From: Limnohabitans sp. T6-5
GTDB taxonomy: Bacteria > Pseudomonadota > Gammaproteobacteria > Burkholderiales > Burkholderiaceae_C
Length of the DNA stretch: 64,000 nucleotides
Direction of reading: 5' to 3'
NCBI RefSeq assembly: GCF_003063315.1
Contig: NZ_NERV01000004.1
Location: 248,001-312,000 of the forward strand
The position numbers and the translations under genes were made by a program. Shown piece by piece: positions 43,595 through 54,669 of this stretch (position 1 is its first letter; the number at the start of each line of letters is the position of its first letter). The notes beneath the pieces are model-generated. The model made no database searches. It worked only from the letters and a program-made list of their open reading frames with translations, and was not told the origin of the DNA.

Positions 43595-45163
43595 TCAAAA
43601 ATATTTTCGACACAACTCCATGAACTCCGCGAACCGGGGCTCCTGCCCCGTTTCCTCTGTCAATAACTGGGCAACCGATTCAGCCATGGACATGGCTTGA
43701 CGTGCATCCACAAACAACGCGCGCCAGCGTCTGGCCAGCACGTCTTCAACTGTCCAGGCATATTCATGGCGAGCAGCAAAGCGCACCATGGCCTCCGTCA
43801 AGCCCAGCCCCAGTGAACGCTCAGCCCCGGGTAAAGCACGCACGGCGGCCTCTTCACTGCCATACAGATGCCAACCTGGCGCATCACACACAGTCATCCC
43901 TATTGAGCTCTGAATCGCGCCCAGCAACACATGATGCTGACTGGACTCACCGGATCGCCTTGGCAAGTCTCCCGAATCAAAACAAGCCTCCATCACGTCC
44001 TCTGCCATGGAGCGGTACGTTGTCCACTTACCGCCGGTGACGGTGATCAACCCGTTCGCATCCGTCACGATGGTGTGCTCGCGCGACAGACTCTTGGTGC
44101 CCTCAGTGGCCTGGCTTGACGCCACCAAGGGCCGCAATCCGACCCACAAACTTTGAACGTCATCACGTTTGACGGGGCGACTAAGCACCTTGCTTGCCTC
44201 ACTCAAAATGAAATCAAGCTCGGCGTCAAACGCTTCTGGCTCACGGGGCAAATCCTGACGAGGTGTGTCGGTGGTCCCAAGAATCAGCGCCCCCATCCAG
44301 GGCACGGCAAACAAAACACGGCCATCTTGTGTCTTGGGCACCAACAAAGCATGACGACCCGGCATGAACTCCCGACTGACCACCACATGGACGCCTTGAC
44401 TGGCGGTAACAATCCGCCCCGGAGCTACTTGCCCGCTGCTGGCCAAGGACTGCTCCCGAACAGCATCCACCCACACCCCGGCAGCGTTGACCACAGACCG
44501 GGCGAACACACGATATGTTCCGGGCTCCCGCTGGTCACTCAGACTCAGCTCAAAGCGTGCGCCATCTGCCCGAAATTCTGACAAGCTGGATACGCCTTCG
44601 ACATTCATGTAATTGAGGAGCTGCCCCCCCGCACGCTCAGTTGTGCGGGCCAATGCCAAGGCCAGACGGGCATCGTCAAATTGACCGTCCCAATATTTGA
44701 CGCCGCCCTTGAGCCCCTGTGATTTAAGCCCGGGCAATGCAGTCAAGGTTTCCGCGGCACTGAGCCACTCGGTCTGCCCCAAACCTGCTTGACCCGCCAG
44801 CATGTCATAAAGCTTCAGTCCCACCCCATAGAAAGGGGTCTGCCACCATTTGTAAGAAGGCATCACAAACGGCAGAGGCTGCGCCAGATGCGGCGCCAGC
44901 TTCAACACGGCGGCACGTTCGGCCAGCGCCTCACGTACCAAGGAGATATTGCCCTGTGCCAAGTAACGCACACCGCCGTGCAGCAATTTGGTCGAACGGG
45001 ACGATGTGCCACTCGCAAAGTCATGCGACTCCAACAGCAGCACCGAAAAACCACGCAATACAGCATCCAGAGCCACGCCCAAGCCTGTTGCCCCTCCGCC
45101 GACCACCACCAGGTCATAGGTCGGATGCGTGCCCAATGTGGTGAGCAGATCAGCGCGTTTCAT
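43595..45163 (-). CDS. glpD: Glycerol-3-phosphate dehydrogenase (aerobic, FAD)
   Basis: 522 residues. DLVVVGGGATGLGVALDAVL is the FAD fold; SRSTKLLHGGVRYL and TVTGGKWTTYRSMAEDVMEA are family motifs. It oxidises glycerol-3-phosphate to dihydroxyacetone phosphate at the inner membrane and passes electrons to quinone. Last gene of the minus-strand glycerol unit, 72 bases after the binding-protein gene, separated by a hairpin. Confidence 0.97.
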   Translation of the reverse strand: MKRADLLTTLGTHPTYDLVVVGGGATGLGVALDAVLRGFSVLLLESHDFASGTSSRSTKLLHGGVRYLAQGNISLVREALAERAAVLKLAPHLAQPLPFVMPSYKWWQTPFYGVGLKLYDMLAGQAGLGQTEWLSAAETLTALPGLKSQGLKGGVKYWDGQFDDARLALALARTTERAGGQLLNYMNVEGVSSLSEFRADGARFELSLSDQREPGTYRVFARSVVNAAGVWVDAVREQSLASSGQVAPGRIVTASQGVHVVVSREFMPGRHALLVPKTQDGRVLFAVPWMGALILGTTDTPRQDLPREPEAFDAELDFILSEASKVLSRPVKRDDVQSLWVGLRPLVASSQATEGTKSLSREHTIVTDANGLITVTGGKWTTYRSMAEDVMEACFDSGDLPRRSGESSQHHVLLGAIQSSIGMTVCDAPGWHLYGSEEAAVRALPGAERSLGLGLTEAMVRFAARHEYAWTVEDVLARRWRALFVDARQAMSMAESVAQLLTEETGQEPRFAEFMELCRKYF

Positions 45164-45178
45164 ATTCTGAGATTGAAG

Positions 45179-45205
45179 GCCCTGCGGTCAAAGCAACCGC
45201 AGGGC
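45179..45205 (-). other. Hairpin between glpV and glpD
   Basis: GCCCTGCGGT-CAAAGCA-ACCGCAGGGC is a perfect 10-bp stem. On the minus strand only CTTCAATCTC follows, so it is a weak terminator or a 3' stabiliser giving more binding-protein than GlpD (inference). Confidence 0.5.
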
Positions 45206-45235
45206 AGTTGGGGGACGACTTAAAGCAGTCGACGA

Positions 45236-46969
45236 TCAGCGTGCACGGCCGCTTTTCCAAGCGCTGAGCAACTGGTCATAGGCAATGGTTTCACCCTTTG
45301 GCTTTTCATTGGCCAATTTTTTCCAGGGTGCCTGCTTGTCGCTGAGCCACTTGGAGGGGTCTTCCTTCTTGTTGAGCTTGGGCGCGCAATGCTCCATGCC
45401 CGCACGCTCCAGGCGACCCATCACCTGGTCCATTTGCTCGGCCAAGTTGTCCATGGCCTGCTGCGGCGTCTTCTCTGCCGTCACAGCCTGTGCCACGTTC
45501 TGCCACCACAGCTGAGCGAGCTTGGGGTAATCAGGCACGTTGGTGCCTGTAGGTGACCAAGCCACACGGGCCGGGCTGCGGTAGAACTCGACCAGACCAC
45601 CGAGCTTGGGCGCCATGTCGGTCATGGCCTTGCTCTGGATGTCAGATTCACGGATCGGCGTCAAGCCCACCAAGGTCTTTTTCAAGCTGGCTGTTTTGGC
45701 GGTCACGAACTGGGCGTAGAGCCAGGCTGCAGCAACACGGTTGGCATCATGGTTCTTGAAGAATGTCCAGCTGCCCACGTCCTGGTAGCCGTTTTGCATG
45801 CCTTGCTTCCAATAGGGACCATTAGGCCCAGGAGCCATGCGCCACTTGGGTGTGCCATCTGCATTCACCACAGGCAGGCCCGGCTTGGTCATGTCGGCCG
45901 TGAAGGCGGTGTACCAGAAGATCTGCTGCGCAATTTGCCCTTGAGCGGGCACAGGACCGGCTTCACCAAAGGTCATGCCAGAAGCTTCCTTGGGCGCGTA
46001 TTTCTTCATCCAATCCACATACTTGGTCAGTGCATAGACGGCGGCGGGAGAGTTGGTCGCACCACCCCGGGAGACAGAAGCCCCCACCGGCGTGCACTTG
46101 TCAGCGGCCACGCGGATACCCCACTCGTCAACTGGCAAGCCATTGGGCGCGCCAATGTCGGCAGTCCCTGCCATGGACAACCAGGCATCGGTGAAGCGCC
46201 AGCCCAAAGAGGGGTCTTTCTTGCCGTAGTCCATGTGGCCATAAATCGCCTTGCCGTCAATGTTTTTCACGTCATTGGTGAAAAATTCGGCAATGTCCTC
46301 ATAAGCGCTCCAGTTGAGCGGAACACCCAAGTCATAGCCGAACTTGGCTTTGAATTTGTCTTTGAGATCCTTGCGGTCAAACAAGTCGGCACGGAACCAG
46401 TACAGATTCGCAAATTGCTGGTCGGGCAACTGATACAGCTTGCCATCGGGGCCAGTGGTGAACTTGGTGCCGATGAAATCTTTCAGATCCAGACCGGGAT
46501 TGGTCCACTCTTTGCCTGCACCTGTCATGTAATCAGACAGGTTGAGGATCTTGCCGTAACGGTAGTGCGTACCAATCAAGTCGGAGTCAGAGATCCAGCC
46601 GTCATAAATCGACTTGCCGGACTGCATCGAGGTTTGCAGCTTTTCAACCACATCACCCTCTTGAATCAGGTCGTGCTTGACCTTGATGCCCGTGATCTCG
46701 CTGAAGGCCTTGGCCAGCGTCTTGGACTCGTATTCGTGAGTGGTGATGGTCTCTGACACCACCGAGATTTCCTTCACGCCCTTGGCCTGAAGCTTCTTGG
46801 CCGCGTCGATGAACCATTTCATCTCCGCCAGCTGCTGGTCTTTATTCAGCGTCGATGGCTGGAATTCGGTGTCCACCCAACGTTTGGCCGCGGCCTCGTC
46901 GGACCAGGCCACATTCGAGCCCAAAGCCAGGGCCGCCGAAACGGCCAAAATGGAATAGCGCAATTTCAT
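45236..46969 (-). CDS. glpV: Glycerol ABC transporter substrate-binding protein
   Basis: 577 residues. A Sec signal peptide (MKLRYSILAVSAALALGSNV, cleavage near AWS) leads a large family 1-type binding protein with LIQEGDVVEKLQTSMQSGKS and DWMKKYAPKEASGMTFGEAG. It matches the GlpV component of the glycerol importer first described in rhizobia. It captures glycerol in the periplasm. It follows the DUF2160 gene after 91 bases that contain a hairpin at 47020-47042 (GGCCC..GGGCC). Confidence 0.9.
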   Translation of the reverse strand: MKLRYSILAVSAALALGSNVAWSDEAAAKRWVDTEFQPSTLNKDQQLAEMKWFIDAAKKLQAKGVKEISVVSETITTHEYESKTLAKAFSEITGIKVKHDLIQEGDVVEKLQTSMQSGKSIYDGWISDSDLIGTHYRYGKILNLSDYMTGAGKEWTNPGLDLKDFIGTKFTTGPDGKLYQLPDQQFANLYWFRADLFDRKDLKDKFKAKFGYDLGVPLNWSAYEDIAEFFTNDVKNIDGKAIYGHMDYGKKDPSLGWRFTDAWLSMAGTADIGAPNGLPVDEWGIRVAADKCTPVGASVSRGGATNSPAAVYALTKYVDWMKKYAPKEASGMTFGEAGPVPAQGQIAQQIFWYTAFTADMTKPGLPVVNADGTPKWRMAPGPNGPYWKQGMQNGYQDVGSWTFFKNHDANRVAAAWLYAQFVTAKTASLKKTLVGLTPIRESDIQSKAMTDMAPKLGGLVEFYRSPARVAWSPTGTNVPDYPKLAQLWWQNVAQAVTAEKTPQQAMDNLAEQMDQVMGRLERAGMEHCAPKLNKKEDPSKWLSDKQAPWKKLANEKPKGETIAYDQLLSAWKSGRAR

Positions 46970-47060
46970 GATGTCTCCTCAATGGTGTGAATTCCCCGGC
47001 TACAGACACAAATTACTGCGGCCCCCGGGGAAACTCCGGGCCACAAATTTGGAAAAAAGA

Positions 47061-47369
47061 TCAGCCCTTGCGCATGACGCCCAACATCCAGACGATGGAC
47101 AGCCCCAGGCTGAGCCAGACACTGGGCTCCCCATTCAGCGACAAACGCTCAGTCAGCCACCCAGCAATCCCCACAAATGCCAGATTGATGTAAGCAGCAC
47201 CCAGCAACCCAATGAACAGGCGGTCGCCACGTGTGGTGGCCATCGGTAAAAAGCCTTTTCGCATGGTTGTAGGGGACTTGATTTCCCACACCGTCATGCC
47301 CACCAACATCAATCCGATACATGAAAAGAAAACGGCCACAGGGGTGGTCCATACCATCCAGTCAAACAT
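47061..47369 (-). CDS. DUF2160 small membrane protein of the glycerol locus
   Basis: 102 residues and three hydrophobic helices: TTPVAVFFSCIGLMLVGMTV, a middle helix after TTRGDRLFIGLLGAAYI, and a C-terminal one. TTRGDRLFIG is the conserved part. Its start follows the glpQ stop with one base between (TGACATG). Always next to glycerol or related ABC importers; role unknown, perhaps an accessory to the permease. Confidence 0.85.
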   Translation of the reverse strand: MFDWMVWTTPVAVFFSCIGLMLVGMTVWEIKSPTTMRKGFLPMATTRGDRLFIGLLGAAYINLAFVGIAGWLTERLSLNGEPSVWLSLGLSIVWMLGVMRKG

Positions 47370-47370
47370 G

Positions 47371-48175
47371 TCAAACCCTTCCCATGGCAAAGCCTTTGGC
47401 GATGTAATGCCGGACAAACCAGATCACGATGGCCCCCGGAACGATGGTCAGCACACCTGCGGCGGCCAGCGTGGCCCAATCCATGCCCGAGGCACTCACG
47501 GTGCGTGTCATGGTGGCCACGATCGGCTTGGCATTCACGCTGGTCAAGGTGCGCGCCAAGAGCAACTCCACCCACGAAAACATGAAGCAAAAGAATGCCG
47601 CCACGCCCACCCCGGCCTTGATGAGCGGCAAGAAAATCATCACGAAAAAGCGCGGAAAACTGTAGCCGTCGATGTAGGCCGTTTCGTCAATTTCGCGTGG
47701 AATACCGCTCATGAAACCTTCCAAAATCCACACCGCCAGAGGTACGTTGAACAACAAGTGCGCCATGGCCACAGCAATGTGCGTGTCCATCAGGCCCAGC
47801 GTGGTGTAGAGCTGAAAGAAGGGCAGCAAAAACACGGCAGGCGGCGTCATGCGGTTGGTCAACAACCAAAAGAAAATGTGCTTGTCACCCAGAAAACGGT
47901 AACGCGAGAATGCATAAGCCGCCGGCAAGGCCACCGACACCGAAATCACCGTATTGATGGCCACATAGATCAAGCTGTTGATGTAACCCGAATACCAGGA
48001 CGGATCGGTAAAGATCGTCATGTAGTTGCCCCAGGTGAAGTGCTGCGGCCACAAGGAAAAACTCGACAGAATTTCCTCATTCGTTTTAAAGCTCATGTTG
48101 ACCATCCAGTAGATGGGCAGCAAGGCAAAGACGATGTAGGCGACCAAAAAAATCGACCGCTTGTGAAAACGCTGG

Positions 48176-48183
<8 letters not shown>
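47371..48183 (-). CDS. glpQ: Glycerol ABC transporter permease GlpQ
   Basis: 270 residues, six membrane helices. The coupling-helix motif EGFMSGIPREIDETAYIDGY (EAA loop) contacts the ATPases. Pairs with GlpP to form the channel. ATG at 48183 overlaps the glpP stop by eight bases. Confidence 0.93.
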
Positions 48184-49065
<882 letters not shown>

Positions 49066-49069
<4 letters not shown>

Positions 49070-50142
49070 GCCACCAGCTCCTCATTCCGATAAAAACAGG
49101 TGTGCTGCCCCAAAACACGCAAGAACACCTCAGCACCCACCTGCGGGGCCTGCGTCTGCGGAGCCAATCGAAGCTTCACCGCCACACCACCCGCCTCGCA
49201 GGTGACCATTTGGTAAGTACCGATGTCTTGCACCTGGCGCACCCTGGCGCCCAGAGTACCCGGCTCTGCCACCTCCGAGATGGCCAGGTATTCGGGACGA
49301 ATGCCCAACTTCAGATCACCCTCTGGAACCACCAAACCCGGCGGAACCTGCAAACGCTGCGCCTGCACGGTCAGTGCACCACCGGCGGATTGAACGGGCA
49401 AAAAGTTCATTCCCGGAGAGCCAATGAAATGCCCCACAAAGGTGTGTGCAGGACGCTCGAACAAGGCTTCGGCAGACCCCACTTGCACGGCCTTGCCCCG
49501 CGTCATGACCATCACCTCATCGGCAAAAGTCAAAGCCTCTACCTGGTCGTGCGTGACATAAATCAGCGTGAGCTTGAGTTCGTGGTGAATCTGCTTGAGC
49601 TTGCGCCGAAGCTGCCATTTCAGGTGCGGGTCAATCACCGTCAGCGGCTCATCAAACAACACCGCAGACACATCCGAGCGCACCAAACCCCGACCCAAAG
49701 AGATTTTTTGTTTCTGGTCAGCCGACAGACCCGCCGCGCGCATGTCCAACTGGTGGCTCATGTCCAGCATCTCGGCAATTTGGCCCACACGCTGCTGAAT
49801 TTGATCAGCAGGCACATGGCGATTCTTGAGCGGAAACGCCAGATTCTGTGCCACCGTCATCGTGTCGTAAATCACCGGAAACTGGAACACCTGGGCGATG
49901 TTGCGCTCCTGGGGGCTGCTGCGCGTGACATCGCGCCCACCAAACTTCACCGAGCCTTGCGAAGGCACCACCAGACCCGACATGATGTTGAGCATGGTGG
50001 TCTTGCCACAGCCAGAAGGCCCCAGCAAGGCATAGGCCCCACCATCACGGAACGTCATCTTCAAGGGCAGCAAGGCGTAATCCGTCTCCACCTGCGGATT
50101 CGGCTTGTAGGCATGCGCCAAGTCCAATTCAATCTGAGCCAT
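49066..50142 (-). CDS. glpT: Glycerol ABC transporter ATPase GlpT
   Basis: 358 residues. Walker A GPSGCGKTTM, Walker B AVLFDEPLTVID and the switch histidine in IYVTHDQVEAL are intact. The signature is degenerate, LSADQKQKISL, where LSGGQ is expected. A C-terminal TOBE-like regulatory domain follows. Works as a heterodimer with GlpS. The symbol follows rhizobial usage and is not the enterobacterial GlpT antiporter. Confidence 0.92.
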
Positions 50143-51224
50143 CAGCCGATCCTCCCGGTGCGCGCAGGCGCCATCAACAAAGGTCCTGCGGCATCAAACA
50201 CAAACACCTGCGACGGCTGCAAATACAAACTGATGGCAGCCCCCAGCTTGAAGTCATGCACCCCCGTGAGTTGCGCCACCAGATTGCCCACCGGGGTCTG
50301 GGCGTGCACAAAGGTGTCCGAGCCTGAAATTTCTGCCAACTCAACCACGCCTGGCAATTTCAGATCACCAGGCTGACCTTGCACACGCAAGGCACTGGCA
50401 CGCGCGCCCAAAACCACATCTCTCGGCGCAGTTGCAGGCAAGGGCAAGGCCAAAGACAAGCCCAACCCGCCCGACAGCAACACCCCTGTTTCGCAGGTCT
50501 GAGCCTGCAAGAGGTTCATCGGTGGATCACTGAAAGCACAGGCCACCTGGATCGATGCGGGTTGGTGGAACACCTCCGCCGTCGGGCCATATTGCAGCAT
50601 GCGCCCCCGATCAAGCACGGCGGTGTAGCCCCCAAGCAACAAGGCTTCAGCAGGCTCTGTGGTGGCGTACACCACCGTCGAATCGCCACTGGCAAACAGC
50701 TGTGTCAGTTCTTCGCGCAGCTCTTCGCGCAATTTGTAATCCAGGTTCACCAGCGGCTCGTCCAGCAACATCAAGGGCGCATTTTTGGCCAAGGCACGCG
50801 CCAAGGCCACGCGTTGTTGCTGCCCGCCCGAAAGCTCAGCGGGCAAACGGTCCAGAAACATGTCGATATGCAGCTTGGATGCCAACGCCCGAACCCGCTC
50901 GGCCACATCGGCCTGACCACTCAATTTCAAGGGTGAGGCGATGTTGTCAAACACCGTCATGGATGGGTAGTTGATGAACTGCTGATACACCATGGCCACC
51001 TGGCGATGACGCACCGGCACACCGGTGACGTCTTGTCCGTCCACCAACACACGACCTTGCGAAGGGGTATCCAGACCCGCCATGATGCGCATCAGACTGG
51101 TCTTGCCCGCTTGAGTCGCCCCCAGCAGCACCGTCACTTGACCCGGATGCAGAGCGAGATGCTGTGGATACAGATGGACTTGCCCTGAAACAGACTTGCC
51201 CACCCCTTCCAGGATCAATTGCAT
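50142..51224 (-). CDS. glpS: Glycerol ABC transporter ATPase GlpS
   Basis: 360 residues. Walker A reads GATQAGKTS, the signature LSGGQQQRVALA is canonical, and Walker B is MLLDEPLVNLD. The switch histidine region reads YATTEPAEAL, so the histidine of the usual TH(D/N) motif is missing. A TOBE-like domain ends the protein. First gene of the importer; GGAG lies seven bases before the ATG at 51224. Its stop overlaps the next start by one base. Confidence 0.92.
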   Translation of the reverse strand: MQLILEGVGKSVSGQVHLYPQHLALHPGQVTVLLGATQAGKTSLMRIMAGLDTPSQGRVLVDGQDVTGVPVRHRQVAMVYQQFINYPSMTVFDNIASPLKLSGQADVAERVRALASKLHIDMFLDRLPAELSGGQQQRVALARALAKNAPLMLLDEPLVNLDYKLREELREELTQLFASGDSTVVYATTEPAEALLLGGYTAVLDRGRMLQYGPTAEVFHQPASIQVACAFSDPPMNLLQAQTCETGVLLSGGLGLSLALPLPATAPRDVVLGARASALRVQGQPGDLKLPGVVELAEISGSDTFVHAQTPVGNLVAQLTGVHDFKLGAAISLYLQPSQVFVFDAAGPLLMAPARTGRIG

Positions 51225-51266
51225 GGTGGATCTCCGCGTTGATAATTCAAGTTCATAAAAGTTCCA

Positions 51267-51360
51267 AAATTTTCGCTTCACCGATTTTATGGTTCGTTTG
51301 CGCGCCTTTTTAACCGGTGTTTACCCTACGTGGGGCTAAATTTATTTTCGTTTATGTTCG
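51267..51360. promoter_or_regulatory. Divergent glpS/glpR control region with repeated GlpR-like half-sites
   Basis: The 162-base gap between glpS and glpR holds TTTATTTTCG and TTTATGTTCG as adjacent 10-base repeats (51341-51360). TTTATGGTTCG lies at 51286-51296 and AAATTTTCGC near 51267. The known GlpR operator half-site in E. coli is TATGTTCG-like, so these are good candidates for repressor binding. They lie in front of both divergent transcripts. Confidence 0.55.
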
Positions 51361-51386
51361 AATACGGCAACCACACACTGATCACC

Positions 51387-52157
51387 ATGGACTTGAACCC
51401 CCGACAAACAGCACTCATCGACGCCGTCCGCACCCAAGGTCCCATCTCCATTGAGGCGCTGGCCGAACGTTTTGGCGTGACCTTGCAAACCGTGCGCCGC
51501 GATGTGCAACGTCTGTCTGAAACAGGCTTGCTCACGCGCTTTCATGGCGGCGTGCGCCTGCCCGGCTCGACCACGGAAAACATTGCCTACCGCCAACGCC
51601 AAGCCATGCAAAGCGAAGGCAAGTTGCGGATCGCCCGGGCCATTGCCCAACGCATTCCTCACGGCTGTTCACTGATCATGAACATCGGCACCACCATTGA
51701 AGCCGTGGCCCATGAACTGCACAGCCACAGAGGTTTGCGCGTCATCACCAACAACCTGCACATCGCCGCCTTGATGAGCACCCACAGGGACTGCGAAGTC
51801 ATCGTAGCTGGCGGCCAAGTACGCGGCAGTGACCAAGGCATCGTGGGCGAAGCCACGGTGGACTTCATCCGCCAATTCAAGGTCGACATGGGCCTGATTG
51901 GCATCAGCGGGATCGAATCTGACGGCACGTTGCGCGACTATGACTACCGGGAAGTCAAGGTCGCCCGCACCATCATTGAACATGCCAGAGAAGTCTGGCT
52001 GGCCGCCGACCACAGCAAATTCAACCGCCCCGCCATGGTCGAGCTGGGCCATTTGACAGACATCGATGTGCTTTTCACTGACGAACCCCCGCCTGGCACG
52101 TTTTCAGACCTGATGACAAAAGCCAACGTGGAATGCGTTGTGGCCGACCCTAAATGA
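51387..52157 (+). CDS. glpR: DeoR-family glycerol-3-phosphate regulon repressor
   Basis: 256 residues, typical for the family. The N-terminal winged HTH (MDLNPRQTALIDAVRTQGPI, VTLQTVRRDVQRLSETGLL) is followed by a sugar-phosphate-binding domain with GSDQGIVGEATVDFIRQFKV and DYREVKVARTIIEHAREVWL. Glycerol-3-phosphate presumably releases it from DNA. ATG at 51387 places the operator repeats upstream; upstream in-frame starts (51354, GTG 51330) would overlap them. Seventeen bases before glpK. Confidence 0.93.
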   Translation: MDLNPRQTALIDAVRTQGPISIEALAERFGVTLQTVRRDVQRLSETGLLTRFHGGVRLPGSTTENIAYRQRQAMQSEGKLRIARAIAQRIPHGCSLIMNIGTTIEAVAHELHSHRGLRVITNNLHIAALMSTHRDCEVIVAGGQVRGSDQGIVGEATVDFIRQFKVDMGLIGISGIESDGTLRDYDYREVKVARTIIEHAREVWLAADHSKFNRPAMVELGHLTDIDVLFTDEPPPGTFSDLMTKANVECVVADPK

Positions 52158-52174
52158 CATTCTGAGGATTTCTC

Positions 52175-53668
52175 ATGCGCTACATACTCGCCCTGGACCA
52201 GGGCACCTCCAGCTCCAGAAGCATCGTGTTTGACCAGGCAGGCCAAGTGGTCGCCATGGCCCAGCGCGAGTTCCGGCAAATCTATCCCCAGCCAGGCTGG
52301 GTGGAACACGACCCGCTGGAAATCTGGACATCCCAATTGGCCACTGTGCACGAGGTGCTGGCCAAAGCGCAGCTCCAGGCCAGCGACATGGCCGCCATCG
52401 GCATCACCAACCAACGCGAAACCACGGTGGTCTGGAACCGCCGCACGGGCGAACCGATTTACAACGCCATCGTCTGGCAGGACCGCCGAGCCGAACCCAC
52501 CTGCGCCGCCTTGCGCTCCCAAGGCCACGAAGACACGGTTCGGAGCAAAACAGGGCTGCGCATAGACGCCTATTTTTCGGGCACCAAACTTCAATGGATC
52601 CTGGACCATGTAACAGGCGCCCGGGCCTTGGCCGAGCAAGGTGAATTGGCCTTCGGCACCGTCGACAGCTGGCTGATCTGGAAACTCACCGATGGCCGAT
52701 CACATGTGACCGATGTGAGCAATGCCGCCCGCACCATGCTGCTCAACATCCACACCAACACCTGGGATGCCGAGTTGCTGGGCCTGTTGAACATCCCCGC
52801 CGCGCTCATGCCCACGGTCTTGCCGTCCAGCGCCCATTTTGGGGACACCTCTGCGGCGCTGCTGGGCACCTCGCTGCCCATCGGTGGCGTGGCCGGTGAC
52901 CAGCAAAGCGCCTTGTTCGGCCAAGCTTGCTTCACCCCGGGCATGGCCAAAAACACTTATGGCACCGGCTGCTTCATGCTGATGCACACCGGGGCCAACT
53001 TTCAGCACAGCCAAAATGGACTGATCACCACCTCGGCCGCACAGGCCACCAGCACCCCGCAATACGCGCTGGAAGGCAGCGTCTTCATCGGCGGTGCCGT
53101 GGTGCAATGGCTGCGCGATGGCCTGCGGGCCATCTCCACCAGCGGTGAGGTGGAAGGGCTGGCACACAGCGTGCCCGATTCGGGTGGCGTCATGTTTGTC
53201 CCCGCATTCACCGGCCTGGGGGCGCCCTATTGGGACGCCGAAGCGCGTGGTGCCATTGTGGGATTGACCCGGGGTTCCACCGTCGCCCACATCGCCCGAG
53301 CTGCGTTGGAGAGCATCGCCTTCCAAAGCGCCGCCTTGCTGCACAGCATGAACCGGGACGCCGTGTCCGGCGGCGGCGTTGCGGTGACCGAGTTGCGCGT
53401 GGACGGCGGCGCCTGCGTCAACGACCTCTTGATGCAAATCCAGGCGGACTTGCTGGGCATTCCCGTCGTGCGCCCCGCCGTGACAGAAACCACCGCTTTG
53501 GGAGCAGCCTATTTGGCAGGTCTGCATGCCGGCGTCTACAGTGGCCTGGATGAGTTGAGCCAGCAATGGCGCGCCGATCGCACCTTTTACCCCACCTTGC
53601 CCACAGATCAGGCACAAGAACGCATGGACAGGTGGGAGCGTGCCGTGCGCCAGGCCACCGCCCGCTGA
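52175..53668 (+). CDS. glpK: Glycerol kinase
   Basis: 497 residues. [48 protein letters not shown] and [11 protein letters not shown] are conserved motifs of the FGGY kinase fold. It phosphorylates glycerol to sn-glycerol-3-phosphate, the substrate of GlpD and probable inducer of GlpR. Follows glpR in the same operon. Confidence 0.98.
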   Translation: MRYILALDQGTSSSRSIVFDQAGQVVAMAQREFRQIYPQPGWVEHDPLEIWTSQLATVHEVLAKAQLQASDMAAIGITNQRETTVVWNRRTGEPIYNAIVWQDRRAEPTCAALRSQGHEDTVRSKTGLRIDAYFSGTKLQWILDHVTGARALAEQGELAFGTVDSWLIWKLTDGRSHVTDVSNAARTMLLNIHTNTWDAELLGLLNIPAALMPTVLPSSAHFGDTSAALLGTSLPIGGVAGDQQSALFGQACFTPGMAKNTYGTGCFMLMHTGANFQHSQNGLITTSAAQATSTPQYALEGSVFIGGAVVQWLRDGLRAISTSGEVEGLAHSVPDSGGVMFVPAFTGLGAPYWDAEARGAIVGLTRGSTVAHIARAALESIAFQSAALLHSMNRDAVSGGGVAVTELRVDGGACVNDLLMQIQADLLGIPVVRPAVTETTALGAAYLAGLHAGVYSGLDELSQQWRADRTFYPTLPTDQAQERMDRWERAVRQATAR

Positions 53669-53792
53669 CCTTCCATGATCAGATCCACCGTCTTCAGACC
53701 CCTCGCGTAAGCAGCGACAATTCAGATTCCTCAGACCCGGGCCGGGCGTCAAGCGCCTGGCCCGTCCCACACAGCACACGACTGAACATCCC

Positions 53793-54617
53793 ATGCCTCA
53801 CTCCACACCCCACATCGCCTTCATCGGCGGCGGCAACATGGCCAGCGCCATCATCGGCGGCCTGATCCGCCAGGGCATGAAGCCTGAGCAAATCACCGTG
53901 GTCGAACCGTTTGCCGAGACCGCAGCCAAACTGCTCAATGACTTTGGCATCACCGCGCTGCCTGTCGCAGGCCCGGCTTTGGCTCAGGCCGATCTGGTGG
54001 TCTGGGCGGTCAAGCCCCAAGTCTTCAGCGAAGCCGCCGCCCCCGTCATGCCGCACACCCGAGGTGCGCTGCACTTGTCTGTGGCAGCGGGCATCCGCAC
54101 CGACAGCATCTGCCGCTGGGTGGGCACCGACCGCGTGGTGCGCTGCATGCCCAACACCCCCGCGCTGGTGGGCCAAGGCATCACCGGCCTCTTCCCCTGC
54201 CCTTCGGTCACCGCCGCCGACAAAGCGCTGGTGGAACAAGTCATTCGCACCACCGGGCAATACCTCTGGGTTCAGCAAGAGTCGCATCTGGACGCCGTGA
54301 CCGCCTTGTCGGGGTCCGGACCGGCCTATGTGTTTTATTTCCTCGAAGCCATGACCGAAGCTGGTGTGGGCATGGGCCTGAGCGCCGAGCAGGCCTACCA
54401 ACTTGCGGTGGCCACTTTTTCGGGCGCAGCCTCTTTGGCTGCGGCGTCCACGGAAGCCCCCGAAGTCTTGCGCCAACGCGTCACCTCCAAAGGTGGCACC
54501 ACCTACGCAGCCATCACGTCGCTGGATGACTCGGGTGTCAAAGCCTCATTTGTGAAAGCCATGCAAGCCGCCGAAGTGCGGGCCCGCGAGTTGGGCGACG
54601 AATTCGGCAAGGCCTGA
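53793..54617 (+). CDS. proC: Pyrroline-5-carboxylate reductase
   Basis: 274 residues. IAFIGGGNMASAIIGGLIRQ is the dinucleotide-binding motif; AVTALSGSGPAYVFYFLEAM and QRVTSKGGTTYAAITSLDDS are the family signature. Last step of proline synthesis. The 124-base gap after glpK shows no clear signal. Confidence 0.97.
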   Translation: MPHSTPHIAFIGGGNMASAIIGGLIRQGMKPEQITVVEPFAETAAKLLNDFGITALPVAGPALAQADLVVWAVKPQVFSEAAAPVMPHTRGALHLSVAAGIRTDSICRWVGTDRVVRCMPNTPALVGQGITGLFPCPSVTAADKALVEQVIRTTGQYLWVQQESHLDAVTALSGSGPAYVFYFLEAMTEAGVGMGLSAEQAYQLAVATFSGAASLAAASTEAPEVLRQRVTSKGGTTYAAITSLDDSGVKASFVKAMQAAEVRARELGDEFGKA

Positions 54618-54669
54618 TCGGCCGGTCTCCGCAGGTCTGCACCTTCAGCGACAACACGTTGGACACGTC

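Noticed and set aside
47020..47042. Hairpin GGCCC..GGGCC between the DUF2160 gene and glpV as a terminator
   Set aside because: The stem is interrupted and no T-run follows on the minus strand; it is at most a processing element, and glpV must be transcribed through it.
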